Source of the DNA: Clostridia bacterium
GTDB taxonomy: Bacteria > Bacillota > Clostridia > RGIG7378
Direction of reading: 5' to 3'
Length of the DNA stretch: 41,332 bases
NCBI GenBank assembly: GCA_017559445.1
Contig: JAFYSJ010000015.1
Span: 1-41,332 of the forward strand
Shown here: in pieces, positions 7,363-15,202 of the stretch
Position numbering within the stretch: the first letter of the stretch is position 1
Layout: every line of letters starts with the position of its first letter
Translations under genes and position numbers: made by a program
The notes under the pieces: generated by a model
Database searches by the model: none
Told to the model about the DNA's origin: nothing
The model's input: the letters and a program-made list of their open reading frames with translations, nothing else

Positions 7363-8205
7363 TCATTTATTAACAATAATATCCAAAACAGTATTATCAG
7401 ATAGTATCTCAAGTCCATAACGATTACCAGTAAATGAATACACAGAAAATTTTAATATTACAGGTTCATTTGCCTTAAAATCAATCATTTGACGTTCCAA
7501 ACTACCTCTATTATCTTCGCTTAAATATGTTTCAGCCCACACATACCTTGATTGATCTAATGACGAAATAACCTCTATAGTAATCAAGTTAGTATTTTCC
7601 TCTTTTGAATCGAAAGAAATTTCCTTAATTGAAATTGAGATTGTACTTTCAGCTTCAAATACATGATTCAAAATTAATTCTTTAGTATCTCCATCGTATG
7701 ATCCTTTATAGTAGTCATATGGATAATAAAACCATCCGCCATATACCAAATCAATTAGCTCTTTGGAATAATCGAGCTCATATCCTTTTCCAAGATGTCT
7801 TTCAACATAATAAATTTTACCCTTAGAAGAAATGCGAAATATATTATCTCCAGCTTCAATCCAATATGTACCAGTTTCAATTGGCAAGTCAATATAACCA
7901 TCTTTAAGTTTCTCTGATGAAATTTCATCAACAACTTCACCTGTGTGTTCAAGTAAGTTCAGCATAGAAATTATCTTATTTGAATACTCCCCTTCATCTA
8001 TTGTTTTAGATGTTACATCGCACCAAAAAGGATTATATCGAAGAATTTTTAATGAAATCCCTAATTCAGTATCAGGAATGTCTTGTCTTACTATTTCATT
8101 TGTTTTCTCTGAGTTATCTGTTGTTTCAGTTGAAGTGCATCCAACAAAAGAGATCAAAATAATTACGCATAAAACAAGAGCCATGAGCTTATAATATCTT
8201 TTCAT
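7363..8205 (-). CDS. Putative lipoprotein of unknown function
   Basis: The start at 8205 is chosen because AAGGAGG lies eight bases before it; an earlier in-frame ATG at 8238 has no such site. The 280-residue product begins with a lipoprotein signal peptide (MKRYYK, hydrophobic stretch, lipobox SFVGC), so it should be anchored to the outer face of the membrane. The mature part is acidic, mostly beta-strand by pattern, and rich in Tyr and Ser around residues 130-170 (GGWFYYPYDYY). I do not recognise a family. It has its own terminator and a hairpin in its leader, so it is probably a separate unit from the ABC operon. Confidence 0.75.
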   Translation of the reverse strand: MKRYYKLMALVLCVIILISFVGCTSTETTDNSEKTNEIVRQDIPDTELGISLKILRYNPFWCDVTSKTIDEGEYSNKIISMLNLLEHTGEVVDEISSEKLKDGYIDLPIETGTYWIEAGDNIFRISSKGKIYYVERHLGKGYELDYSKELIDLVYGGWFYYPYDYYKGSYDGDTKELILNHVFEAESTISISIKEISFDSKEENTNLITIEVISSLDQSRYVWAETYLSEDNRGSLERQMIDFKANEPVILKFSVYSFTGNRYGLEILSDNTVLDIIVNK

Positions 8206-8242
8206 AAGTTGCCTCCTTATCAAAATCTTCAAAAACACAAAA

Positions 8243-8273
8243 GAGCGCCTATACTTTACAAAGTAAGACGCTC
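8243..8273 (-). terminator. Terminator of the ABC operon (or leader hairpin of the lipoprotein gene)
   Basis: On the minus strand the arms GAGCG/CGCTC with an inner TTACTTT/AAAGTA stem are followed by TTTTGTGTTTTTG. It lies 127 bases after the ATPase stop; nothing else is recognisable in 8274-8399. Confidence 0.65.
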
Positions 8274-8399
8274 AAACATAAATCAATTATAAAACTTAGG
8301 ACTATGAAATTGAGACTTATCCTCTGTAAAGTGAATCAATTACTCAAATAATATGTGTCCTTATCTTTACACCATCTTTATATCACAGATTGTATTTAG

Positions 8400-8960
8400 T
8401 TACAATTCCACAATGTTATTAGCAAATAATTTAGCCTCTTCTATGTCGTGAGTAACAATTACACATGTAATGTTTCTCTCTGTGAAAATGGCTTTAATCT
8501 CAGTAATCAACTGCAATTTAAGGTCTCTATCTATGGAAGAAAATGGTTCATCCATTAAAATTACGCCAGCATCGTAAGCCAATGCTCTTGCAACTGCAGC
8601 TCTTTGTCGCTGTCCACCAGAAACTTGTGATGGATACTTGTTCATATATGGTCCTAGACCTAATAAATTAAGTATTTCCTCTGGATTTTCACATTTGGGG
8701 GCAGCAAACTTTACATTATCAAGTAAAGTTTTGTTTGGCAACAAGTTATGCTGTTGGAAAACATATGCTTTAACATCTGGCATACCTTCTACAGTTCCCT
8801 TGTAAGGAATTAAACCTGCCAAAATATTAAGTAGCGTTGTTTTGCCAGATCCAGATGGACCCATAATTGCAGTAATTTGACCCTTGGGTATGGAAATAGA
8901 ATAATCCTTAAATACAACTTCCCTGCCGTATGATTTATAAATGTTGGATAACTTAATCAT
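8400..8960 (-). CDS. ABC transporter ATP-binding protein, C-terminally short
   Basis: The start at 8960 follows GGAGGG and gives MIKLSNIYKSYG; an upstream in-frame ATG lies inside the permease gene. Motifs are all present: Walker A GPSGSGKTT, Q-loop FQQHNLLP, signature VSGGQRQR, Walker B VILMDEPF and switch His in VTHDIEEA. It would energise import by the adjacent permease and binding protein, in the SsuB/TauB/ThiZ-like group. The protein ends at 186 residues, soon after the switch histidine, while relatives usually run to about 230-260. The missing tail is not needed for hydrolysis, but the shortness fits a decaying operon or a natural short form. It overlaps the permease gene by 8 bases. 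Confidence 0.88.
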   Translation of the reverse strand: MIKLSNIYKSYGREVVFKDYSISIPKGQITAIMGPSGSGKTTLLNILAGLIPYKGTVEGMPDVKAYVFQQHNLLPNKTLLDNVKFAAPKCENPEEILNLLGLGPYMNKYPSQVSGGQRQRAAVARALAYDAGVILMDEPFSSIDRDLKLQLITEIKAIFTERNITCVIVTHDIEEAKLFANNIVEL

Positions 8961-9723
8961 ATACCCTCCACTTAAACAGAACTCTTTCCAAAAGCTTGAA
9001 CAGGAGCTCAATAATCATGCCTGTAGCCACTGCAAACAATGTAAGAGCTAGCATCTCCGGCATATCCATGTATACCTTAGACTGAGAAATCATGCCTCCA
9101 AGACTTTTGTATGTGTTGGACAAAACTTCAGCAGATACCATTAACTTTACAGAGAAAGATAGCGCAGCACCCGATTCTGCAGTCAAATATGCACCAGATA
9201 TTGGAAGATAGACTCCAAACACTCTCCTAATCCATGAAATCTTATACACCTTACACATAGAGATAAGTTCTCCATCTACCTGATCAAAAGCAGACAAAAT
9301 AGATGTGTAAAGCATGGGCAGGATTACCATTAATGTAACAGCAATTGGGGCTGCCTTAGGAGTTAACCAAACTAGGAGCATGAGAACAACTGCCATGGTT
9401 GGTATGGATCTTAATACAGAAAGTCCAGGAACTAACAATTCCCTAATGAGGTTGCTCTTTTTAGCCAATACAGCTAAAACAAATGCCACAACAAAAGATA
9501 TTGCAAAGGAAATTACGCTTCTAAGCATTGTATTTCCATATGCTACCCAGAATTTACTGTTGTTCCAAACATCATCTAACTTGCTAAATGTTTCCCATGG
9601 AGAAGGCACAACATAGTCATTGGCTACGATTTTGTAGACAACGTGCCAAGCCACTACCATAAGGACAATGGCTAAGGAATATATAAGTGCTTTTTTGAGA
9701 TATTTTTTCAAGTTATACTCCAT
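8953..9723 (-). CDS. ABC transporter permease (SsuC/TauC type)
   Basis: The 256-residue protein has about six hydrophobic segments and the binding-protein-dependent permease signature near LISMCKVYKISWIRRVFGVYLP (the EAA loop that docks the ATPase). It belongs with permeases for sulfonates, taurine, nitrate or pyrimidine precursors; the substrate is not identifiable here. The ATG at 9723 directly abuts the compound repeat at 9724, and the bases upstream of it (CACCAAAC and similar units) contain no Shine-Dalgarno site. Translation may therefore be poor or rely on an atypical signal. Confidence 0.88.
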   Translation of the reverse strand: MEYNLKKYLKKALIYSLAIVLMVVAWHVVYKIVANDYVVPSPWETFSKLDDVWNNSKFWVAYGNTMLRSVISFAISFVVAFVLAVLAKKSNLIRELLVPGLSVLRSIPTMAVVLMLLVWLTPKAAPIAVTLMVILPMLYTSILSAFDQVDGELISMCKVYKISWIRRVFGVYLPISGAYLTAESGAALSFSVKLMVSAEVLSNTYKSLGGMISQSKVYMDMPEMLALTLFAVATGMIIELLFKLLERVLFKWRVYD

Positions 9724-10030
9724 GTTTGGTGTTTAGTGTTTGGTGATTAGTGTATGTTCATTACTTTGGAATGACCCAAAGTAATCAAAGGTCACCCGCT
9801 ACTTCCGAAGCGCGGGAGGCACGGTTTTATTTAGTGTTTAGTGACTAGTGTTTAGTGTATGTCACTATGTTCCAATGGTCGTTTCACTCACGCCTTAGCG
9901 CGGCTCACTAACGAGCTTTGCTCGTGGCCTACTAGCGCAGCGGTTCACTAGCACCAACGGTGCGACTACTAGCAAGCTCCGCTTGCGGTTCACTAGCCGA
10001 AGGCGGCTCACTAACGAGCTTGGTTCACTA
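9724..10030. repeat. Compound repeat A: heptamer tracts plus ACTAG-hairpin cassettes
   Basis: The region contains two tracts of a 7-base repeat (consensus GTTTAGT, variants GTTTGGT, GATTAGT, GACTAGT) at 9724-9754 and about 9830-9860. Between them is a hairpin ATTACTTTGG/CCAAAGTAAT (9760-9785) and a G+C-rich patch. After the conserved block GTATGTCACTATGTTCCA comes a chain of short hairpins, each headed by ACTAG or ACTAA: for example ACGAGC-ttt-GCTCGT, CACC-aac-GGTG, CAAGC-tcc-GCTTG and GCC-gaa-GGC. It fills the whole gap between the binding-protein gene and the permease gene. The same architecture recurs at 36951-37162. Confidence 0.8.
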
Positions 10031-11065
10031 ATCAAAAAAGAATCCTTCTTCAACTGCCTTAGTTGAGTTTGCGTTAATATCAATCAACTTATCAATAAAG
10101 TCTGTAAAATACTTGTGGTTATCCTTTACAGGAACAAATTTGATGTTACAGCCCTTAATTGAATCGGCGTTAAGAGTTCCAGCGTTAAGGCTAGGAGTCA
10201 TTCCTTCTGTCAAATTTGTCTCTATAGCATTAACCAAAGATGCAACATCTGCATTTGCAACATTATTTGCGTTATTTGTAATAACACTTGAAAGGTAATC
10301 TGCCAAATCAGGGTTGCTGGCCAAAAGGTCCGCCTTAACTACCAATACAGCCTGAGGATACATTCCCTCATCAGAATAAAGATCCTGCAAAGAACCTACC
10401 ATTGTAAATCCAGCCTTAGTAACCTTAGTTGTAGCAGCTGGTTCTGGTACGATATAGTAGTCGCATGTGCCTGCTGGTGTAACGTCTGTTGCATTAACAG
10501 CTACCAAGTTAACAGCATCTGTCATTACTGTGCTATCGTTTCCCATTACATTTACCTTAAGACCAAGCATCTTAAATACAATCTGTGTTGTAAGACCAGG
10601 AACATTAGCCAAGTTAACTACGCCAACAGTCTTTCCTACCAATTCAGATACATTATCCTTAGTAATCTGTACGCCGTTTTTGGTAATGATGTAGATATTG
10701 CCGTTTGTTACAGATCCAAGGAGCTTATACTTAGAACCATCGCCCAAAAGCTTAGCTGCTGCGTTAATTGGCATAATGCAAACATCTGCAGCAGGATTTT
10801 CGCCTGTTACATAAGTAGCAATTGTAGATGCGTCAACAACAGTCATATCAAGCTTATACTTGTCGCTTGCTGTTGGATTCATCATTTCTACAGCTAAACC
10901 GAGAGCTGGAGCGCCATCTGGCATATATACTTTAAGAGTTGTAGAAGTTGTGCCACCATTATTTGGTGTAGGTGTAGCACTGCTGTCAGTTGTAGAATCT
11001 CCTCCGCATGCTACCATTGAAATGCTAAGTGCGAGCACCAGCAATAAAGATAAAAACTTTTTCAT
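10028..11065 (-). CDS. ABC transporter substrate-binding lipoprotein (NMT1/SsuA-like)
   Basis: The start at 11065 (MKKFLSLLLV) follows AGAGGT; an in-frame ATG 36 bases upstream is less likely. The product of 345 residues has a lipoprotein signal peptide with lipobox SMVAC, a Ser/Thr/Pro linker (SSATPTPNNGG), then a type II periplasmic-binding fold. Relatives bind thiamine precursors, nitrate or sulfonates; residues do not settle which. It is first in the importer operon, upstream of permease and ATPase, but the compound repeat separates it from them. Its stop codon TAG (10028-10030) is the first unit of that repeat. A palindromic operator-like site lies in its promoter. Confidence 0.88.
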   Translation of the reverse strand: MKKFLSLLLVLALSISMVACGGDSTTDSSATPTPNNGGTTSTTLKVYMPDGAPALGLAVEMMNPTASDKYKLDMTVVDASTIATYVTGENPAADVCIMPINAAAKLLGDGSKYKLLGSVTNGNIYIITKNGVQITKDNVSELVGKTVGVVNLANVPGLTTQIVFKMLGLKVNVMGNDSTVMTDAVNLVAVNATDVTPAGTCDYYIVPEPAATTKVTKAGFTMVGSLQDLYSDEGMYPQAVLVVKADLLASNPDLADYLSSVITNNANNVANADVASLVNAIETNLTEGMTPSLNAGTLNADSIKGCNIKFVPVKDNHKYFTDFIDKLIDINANSTKAVEEGFFFD

Positions 11066-11142
11066 ATTAACCTCTTTCTGCCTCAGGCGTACCTTCGACA
11101 TTAAAATACTAATTAGAAAACATTATTGAATTTTCTGTAAGT

Positions 11143-11171
11143 ATTATGCCATTGGCATAACAAAATAACAA
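11143..11171 (-). promoter_or_regulatory. Promoter of the ABC operon with a 17-base palindrome
   Basis: On the minus strand -35 TTGTTA (11166-11171) and -10 CATAAT (11143-11148) are 17 bases apart. The perfect palindrome TTATGCCA-T-TGGCATAA (11144-11160) covers the -10 and most of the spacer, as expected of a repressor operator. It is not recognised as a known riboswitch or as a specific regulator's box. Confidence 0.6.
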
Positions 11172-11186
11172 CACATGAAATGTGTT
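11161..11186 (-). terminator. Terminator after the hydrogenase regulator gene
   Basis: On the minus strand AACACAT/ATGTGTT (11180-11186 and 11170-11176, 3-base loop) is followed by GTTATTTTG. It lies 16 bases after the stop of the TM1266-type gene and its tail doubles as the -35 region of the ABC operon. Confidence 0.6.
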
Positions 11187-11202
11187 AAAGTCACAATGAA
11201 TT

Positions 11203-11451
11203 CTACTGCTTAGAGAACAAAGTCTTAGCAGAAACACCTTGGAACATTCCAATTTTGCCAGTTAAACTATTAATTACTGTGGCAGGTGCATCGATTACTA
11301 CAGAAATTACATTAACGTTTTTCTCATGGTATGGAATACCCATTCTGCCAACGATATACTCTCCTGCTTGGCTTAAGAGCTCGTTTACCTGGCTAGAAGC
11401 AGTTCTCTCATACACGAATATAGAAATTATTGCAATTCTTGTTTCTTCCAT
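11203..11451 (-). CDS. TM1266-family iron-only hydrogenase system regulator
   Basis: The 82-residue protein matches the small ferredoxin-like-fold family named after Thermotoga TM1266: an N-terminal MEETRIAIISIFV strand, a helix, the RMGIPY stretch, then VNVISVVIDAPATVINSLTGKIG. Such proteins are found beside [FeFe]-hydrogenase genes and are proposed regulators, possibly binding a ligand as NikR/ACT-like domains do; the mechanism is not established. It follows hydA in the same direction. Its ribosome binding site GGAGGG lies in the 3' arm of a hairpin at 11457-11486, so expression may be conditional. Confidence 0.88.
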   Translation of the reverse strand: MEETRIAIISIFVYERTASSQVNELLSQAGEYIVGRMGIPYHEKNVNVISVVIDAPATVINSLTGKIGMFQGVSAKTLFSKQ

Positions 11452-11456
11452 ACAAA

Positions 11457-11486
11457 AATCCCTCCGTCTAAATAGGCGAAGGGATT
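11457..11486 (-). promoter_or_regulatory. Hairpin holding the ribosome binding site of the TM1266-type gene
   Basis: On the minus strand AATCCCTTCG pairs with CGGAGGGATT (10 base pairs including one T-G wobble, loop of 10). The 3' arm contains the GGAGG ribosome site of the next gene, and TTTTTG follows at once, so the same structure also looks like an intrinsic terminator after hydA. Confidence 0.65.
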
Positions 11487-11559
11487 ACAAATCAAATTAG
11501 TATAAATTGTATTCCCTTCACCGTTAGAACTTATCTTTACGATTTAGGTAAATAGATTA

Positions 11560-13281
11560 TTAGTTGAACTTATTTCTTGCAGTATAGTGAGTATGGAGAA
11601 TCTCATGAGCCTTGTGGCTGTTGGGTTCACCAAAGAACTCCTTATAAAGCATATCTACAACTGGAGACTTGTGAGACTGTCTAAGTGGCAATGACTCGTC
11701 ATATTTGTAGAGAGCATTTGCTCTAACTGCACGAACATCAATGGAGTTACGTACTTCGTCTGCAACGTGAGGCTGACCACCACCGTTAATACATCCGCCT
11801 GGACAAGCCATAACCTCAACGAATGTGTAAGACTTTTCGCCAGACTTAATCAACTCCATAACCTTACGTGCGTTACCAAGACCGCTAGCAACAGCAACAG
11901 AAACAGTTACGCCACCAACTGTGTACTCAGCTTCCTTAACGCCCTCTGTACCACGAACTTCGCTAAATACCAAGGGTTCGCCTTCGCCACCAAGCTTAAC
12001 AGCTGCAGTTCTAAGAGCTGCCTCCATAACACCACCTGTTGCACCAAAGATAGCACCAGCACCTGTAGCAATCTCAAATGGATTGTCGTACTCGCCGTCA
12101 GGAATGTTATTGAAATCAATACCAGCCTCAGAAATCATCTTAGCAAGCTCTCTTGTTGTCAAAGCAACATCTGTATCCTTGTTCATCTCAGGACGCTCAA
12201 CCTCGTACTTCTTAGCTGTACATGGAATAACAGATACAACAAACAAGTCGTCAGGATTGATATTGTTCTGATCACAGTAATATGTCTTAAGGATGGAACC
12301 GAACATCTGCTGTGGAGACTTACATGTAGAAAGGTTGTTAAGGTACTCAGGGTAGTTGTGCTCAAGGAACTTGATCCAACCTGGACAGCAGGATGTAAAC
12401 ATAGGAATTGTTCCACCTGTTGTTACTCGAGTAAGCAACTCTGTAGCCTCTTCGAGAATTGTAAGGTCAGCAGTTACGTCCATGTTAAAGCACTGTACGT
12501 TGGAACCGAGAGCCTTAATTGCTGTAACCATCTTACCCTCAACGTTTGTACCAACTGGGTTGCCAAAGGACTCGCCAAGCTGTACACGAACAGAAGGAGC
12601 TGTGTAGAATACAACCTTCTTGTCTGGATCGGAAATAGCGTCCCAAACCTTCTCTACGTCGCTCTTTTCAGAAAGAGCACCTACTGGACATGCTACAATA
12701 CACTGACCACAGTTTACGCAGTTTGTCTCACCCAATCCGATATCAAAAGGACTGCCAATATGCTTAGCAAAACCTCTGCGGATAGGTCCGATAGCACCAA
12801 CTGTCTGCAAATCACATGCTGCTACACAACGTGTGCAGTTAATACACTTAGAATTATCTCTAACGATAGATACAGAGGACAAATCCTTTGCAGGGAACTC
12901 TTCAGGAGAACCGAATCTATCTTCGTCACAATTATACTCAAGAGCAAGTCTCTGAAGTTCGCAGTTTGTGCTACGAGGACAGGACAAACACTTCTTGTTA
13001 TGTGTGGAGAGGATCAACTCCAAAGTTGTCTTACGAGACTTACGTACCTTGGGAGTATTTGTCTGAACCTCCATGCCCTCGCTAACTGGATATACACAAG
13101 CGGCTACCAAGCCACGAGCGCCAGTTGCCTCAACGAGACACATACGGCAAGAACCACACTTCTGAACATCCTTAAGGAAGCAGAGAGTTGGGATTTTAAC
13201 ATTAGCAACCTTAGCTGCATCAAGGATTGTAGAGCCTTCCGGTACGGAAACGGCAATACCATTTATCTTTAAATTAACCAT
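11560..13281 (-). CDS. hydA: [FeFe]-hydrogenase catalytic subunit, NAD-linked (HydA type)
   Basis: The start at 13281 follows GGAGG by eight bases; an ATG 15 bases upstream overlaps the end of nuoF. The 573 residues carry, in order, a plant-type [2Fe-2S] domain (CGSCRMC, about 42-48), a His-Cys [4Fe-4S] motif (HNKKCLSCPRSTNC, about 94-107), two ferredoxin motifs (CINCTRCVAAC and CVNCGQCIVAC), and the H-cluster motifs TSCCPGW (296-302), VIPCTAKKYE (from about 352) and EVMACPGGCINGGGQP (489-504). It makes or consumes H2 in the cytoplasm with NuoE and NuoF. The usual MPC of the second H-cluster motif reads IPC. Maturation genes hydE, hydF and hydG are not in the window. Confidence 0.96.
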   Translation of the reverse strand: MVNLKINGIAVSVPEGSTILDAAKVANVKIPTLCFLKDVQKCGSCRMCLVEATGARGLVAACVYPVSEGMEVQTNTPKVRKSRKTTLELILSTHNKKCLSCPRSTNCELQRLALEYNCDEDRFGSPEEFPAKDLSSVSIVRDNSKCINCTRCVAACDLQTVGAIGPIRRGFAKHIGSPFDIGLGETNCVNCGQCIVACPVGALSEKSDVEKVWDAISDPDKKVVFYTAPSVRVQLGESFGNPVGTNVEGKMVTAIKALGSNVQCFNMDVTADLTILEEATELLTRVTTGGTIPMFTSCCPGWIKFLEHNYPEYLNNLSTCKSPQQMFGSILKTYYCDQNNINPDDLFVVSVIPCTAKKYEVERPEMNKDTDVALTTRELAKMISEAGIDFNNIPDGEYDNPFEIATGAGAIFGATGGVMEAALRTAAVKLGGEGEPLVFSEVRGTEGVKEAEYTVGGVTVSVAVASGLGNARKVMELIKSGEKSYTFVEVMACPGGCINGGGQPHVADEVRNSIDVRAVRANALYKYDESLPLRQSHKSPVVDMLYKEFFGEPNSHKAHEILHTHYTARNKFN

Positions 13282-13295
13282 TTTCTCTACCTCCA

Positions 13296-15188
13296 TTACT
13301 TCTTAACAATAGCGCCAAACTTACACTTAGCAATACATGCACCGCACTTAATACACTTAGCTGTATCGATTACGTGAGGCTGCTTAACTGTACCACTAAT
13401 AGCACCAACAGGGCACTGACGTGCACAGAGAGTACATCCCTTACACTTATCCTCTTCGATATGGAAGTTAAGCAAGGACTTACATACACCTGCAGGACAA
13501 GACTTATCATAAATGTGAGCCTTGTACTCGTTCATATAATGCTGCATTGTGGAGAGAATTGGGTTAGGAGCTGTCTGACCAAGAGCACAAAGTGAAGATG
13601 TTCTCATATGGTTAGCAATGTCAGAAATCTTCTCAAGATCCTCTGGCTCACCGTTACCCTTAGTAATCTTCTCAAGGATATCAAGAAGTCTGCGAGTACC
13701 AATTCTGCAAGGAGTACACTTACCGCAGGACTCATCTGCTGTGAACTCAAGGTAGAACTTAGCGATATCTACCATACATGTATCTTCGTCAAGAACGATA
13801 AGACCACCAGAACCCATCATGGAGCCAATAGCTGCCAAGTTATCGAAGTCCATCTGAACATCGCCCTGGTCTGCAGGGATACATCCACCAGAAGGACCAC
13901 CTGTCTGAGCTGCCTTAAACTTCTTGCCATTGGGGATACCGCCACCAATCTCGAATACAATCTCGTTAAGAGTTGTACCCATAGGAACTTCAACAAGGCC
14001 TACGTTGTTAATCTTACCACCAAGTGCGAATACCTTAGTACCAGAGGACTTCTCTGTACCAATGGACTTAAACCACTCAGCACCATTCATAATAATTGGG
14101 TTAATGTTAGCCCATGTCTCAACGTTGTTAAGAATTGTAGGCTTACCAAAGAGACCCTTAACTGCTGGGAACGGAGGTCTAGGTCTTGGCTCTCCTCTAT
14201 GACCTTCGATAGAAGTCATAAGAGCTGTCTCCTCACCACATACGAATGCGCCAGCACCAAGTCTAAGCTCAAGCTCGAAGTCGAATCCAGAACCCAAAAT
14301 ATTCTTACCAATAAGGCCTGCTTCTCTAGCTGCTGCCAAAGCAATGTTAAGTCTGTTAACAGCGATTGGATACTCAGCTCTTACGTAAATGTAACCCTGG
14401 TGTGCGCCAATTGCGTAACCAGCAATAGTCATAGCCTCAATAACACAGTGTGGGTCACCTTCCAAAACGGATCTATCCATGAATGCACCTGGGTCACCTT
14501 CGTCAGCGTTACAGCAAACATACTTAACGTCGCTTACAGAAGCCTTAGCAAATGCCCACTTACGTCCTGTTGGGAATCCAGCACCGCCTCTACCTCTAAG
14601 ACCAGAAGCAAGAAGTTCATTAATAACATCATCTGGTGTCATGGAAGACAATACCTTAGCCAAAGCCTGGTAGTCTCCAGCACCAATAGCCTCATCCAAG
14701 CTCTCAGCTGCGATAACACCACAGTTACGAAGAGCAATACGAAGCTGCTTCTTATAGAAAGGAGTCTCAGCAAAAGGAATGATAGAACCATCCTCGTGAA
14801 TTGTACCCTCGTACAAATACTCCTTAACGATATCGCCACCTGGAACAAGGTGCTTCTCAACTACTTCCTTAGCGTGCTCAGGAGTAATCTGTGCATAGAA
14901 TGCACCCTCTGGATAAACGATCATGATTGGACCCAAAGCGCAAAGACCGAAACAACCTGTCTTTACGATAAGTACGTCGTCAATGTTATTCTCTACAAAG
15001 GACTTCTCCAACTGCTCAATAACCTTAAGGGAGCTGGAAGATGTACAACCTGTACCGCCACAAACAAGAACCTGCTTACGGTAACCTGTGTTAGCAGCAA
15101 GCTTCTCGCCCTCTTCCTTAATAACTCTACGAACCTTAACGAGATCCTCAAATTGTGCCTTCTTGGCATTTAATTCTTGAATTGTCAT
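13296..15188 (-). CDS. NADH-binding flavoprotein subunit of the hydrogenase (NuoF/HydB type)
   Basis: The 630 residues comprise an N-terminal thioredoxin-like [2Fe-2S] domain (CGGTGCTSSSS and KTGCFGLCALGP), the NuoF core that binds FMN and NADH (GLRGRGGAGFPTGRKW, ADEGDPGAFMDRS, GAGAFVCGEETAL), the [4Fe-4S] motif ESCGKCTPCRIGT with a distal Cys in SLCALG, and a C-terminal pair of ferredoxin motifs (CKGCTLCARQCP, CIKCGACIAKCK). This is the HydB layout of soluble trimeric, often electron-bifurcating, hydrogenases. The ribosome site AAGGAGGT precedes the ATG, and nuoE ends 14 bases upstream. Bifurcation itself is inferred. Confidence 0.95.
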   Translation of the reverse strand: MTIQELNAKKAQFEDLVKVRRVIKEEGEKLAANTGYRKQVLVCGGTGCTSSSSLKVIEQLEKSFVENNIDDVLIVKTGCFGLCALGPIMIVYPEGAFYAQITPEHAKEVVEKHLVPGGDIVKEYLYEGTIHEDGSIIPFAETPFYKKQLRIALRNCGVIAAESLDEAIGAGDYQALAKVLSSMTPDDVINELLASGLRGRGGAGFPTGRKWAFAKASVSDVKYVCCNADEGDPGAFMDRSVLEGDPHCVIEAMTIAGYAIGAHQGYIYVRAEYPIAVNRLNIALAAAREAGLIGKNILGSGFDFELELRLGAGAFVCGEETALMTSIEGHRGEPRPRPPFPAVKGLFGKPTILNNVETWANINPIIMNGAEWFKSIGTEKSSGTKVFALGGKINNVGLVEVPMGTTLNEIVFEIGGGIPNGKKFKAAQTGGPSGGCIPADQGDVQMDFDNLAAIGSMMGSGGLIVLDEDTCMVDIAKFYLEFTADESCGKCTPCRIGTRRLLDILEKITKGNGEPEDLEKISDIANHMRTSSLCALGQTAPNPILSTMQHYMNEYKAHIYDKSCPAGVCKSLLNFHIEEDKCKGCTLCARQCPVGAISGTVKQPHVIDTAKCIKCGACIAKCKFGAIVKK

Positions 15189-15202
15189 ATGTAGGGACCT
15201 CC

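Noticed and set aside
9724-10030. Possible CRISPR array
   Set aside because: The repeat units are 7 bases or short hairpins of changing sequence, with no fixed 24-40 base repeat and no spacers of even length; no cas genes.
9895-10083. 62-codon minus-strand frame inside repeat A
   Set aside because: It is made of repeated hairpin cassettes (runs of SEP, RLRLVNRKRS) and overlaps the binding-protein gene; no ribosome site.
11066-11160. Possible TPP or other riboswitch before the ABC binding protein
   Set aside because: The leader is short and lacks the conserved CUGAGA or similar blocks; a palindromic operator-like site explains the structure better.
11767-15173. Two long plus-strand frames of about 500 codons (11767-13272 and 13608-15173)
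   Set aside because: They are antisense to hydA and the NuoF-like gene; the sequences show no fold signals and follow from the codon bias of the opposite strand.
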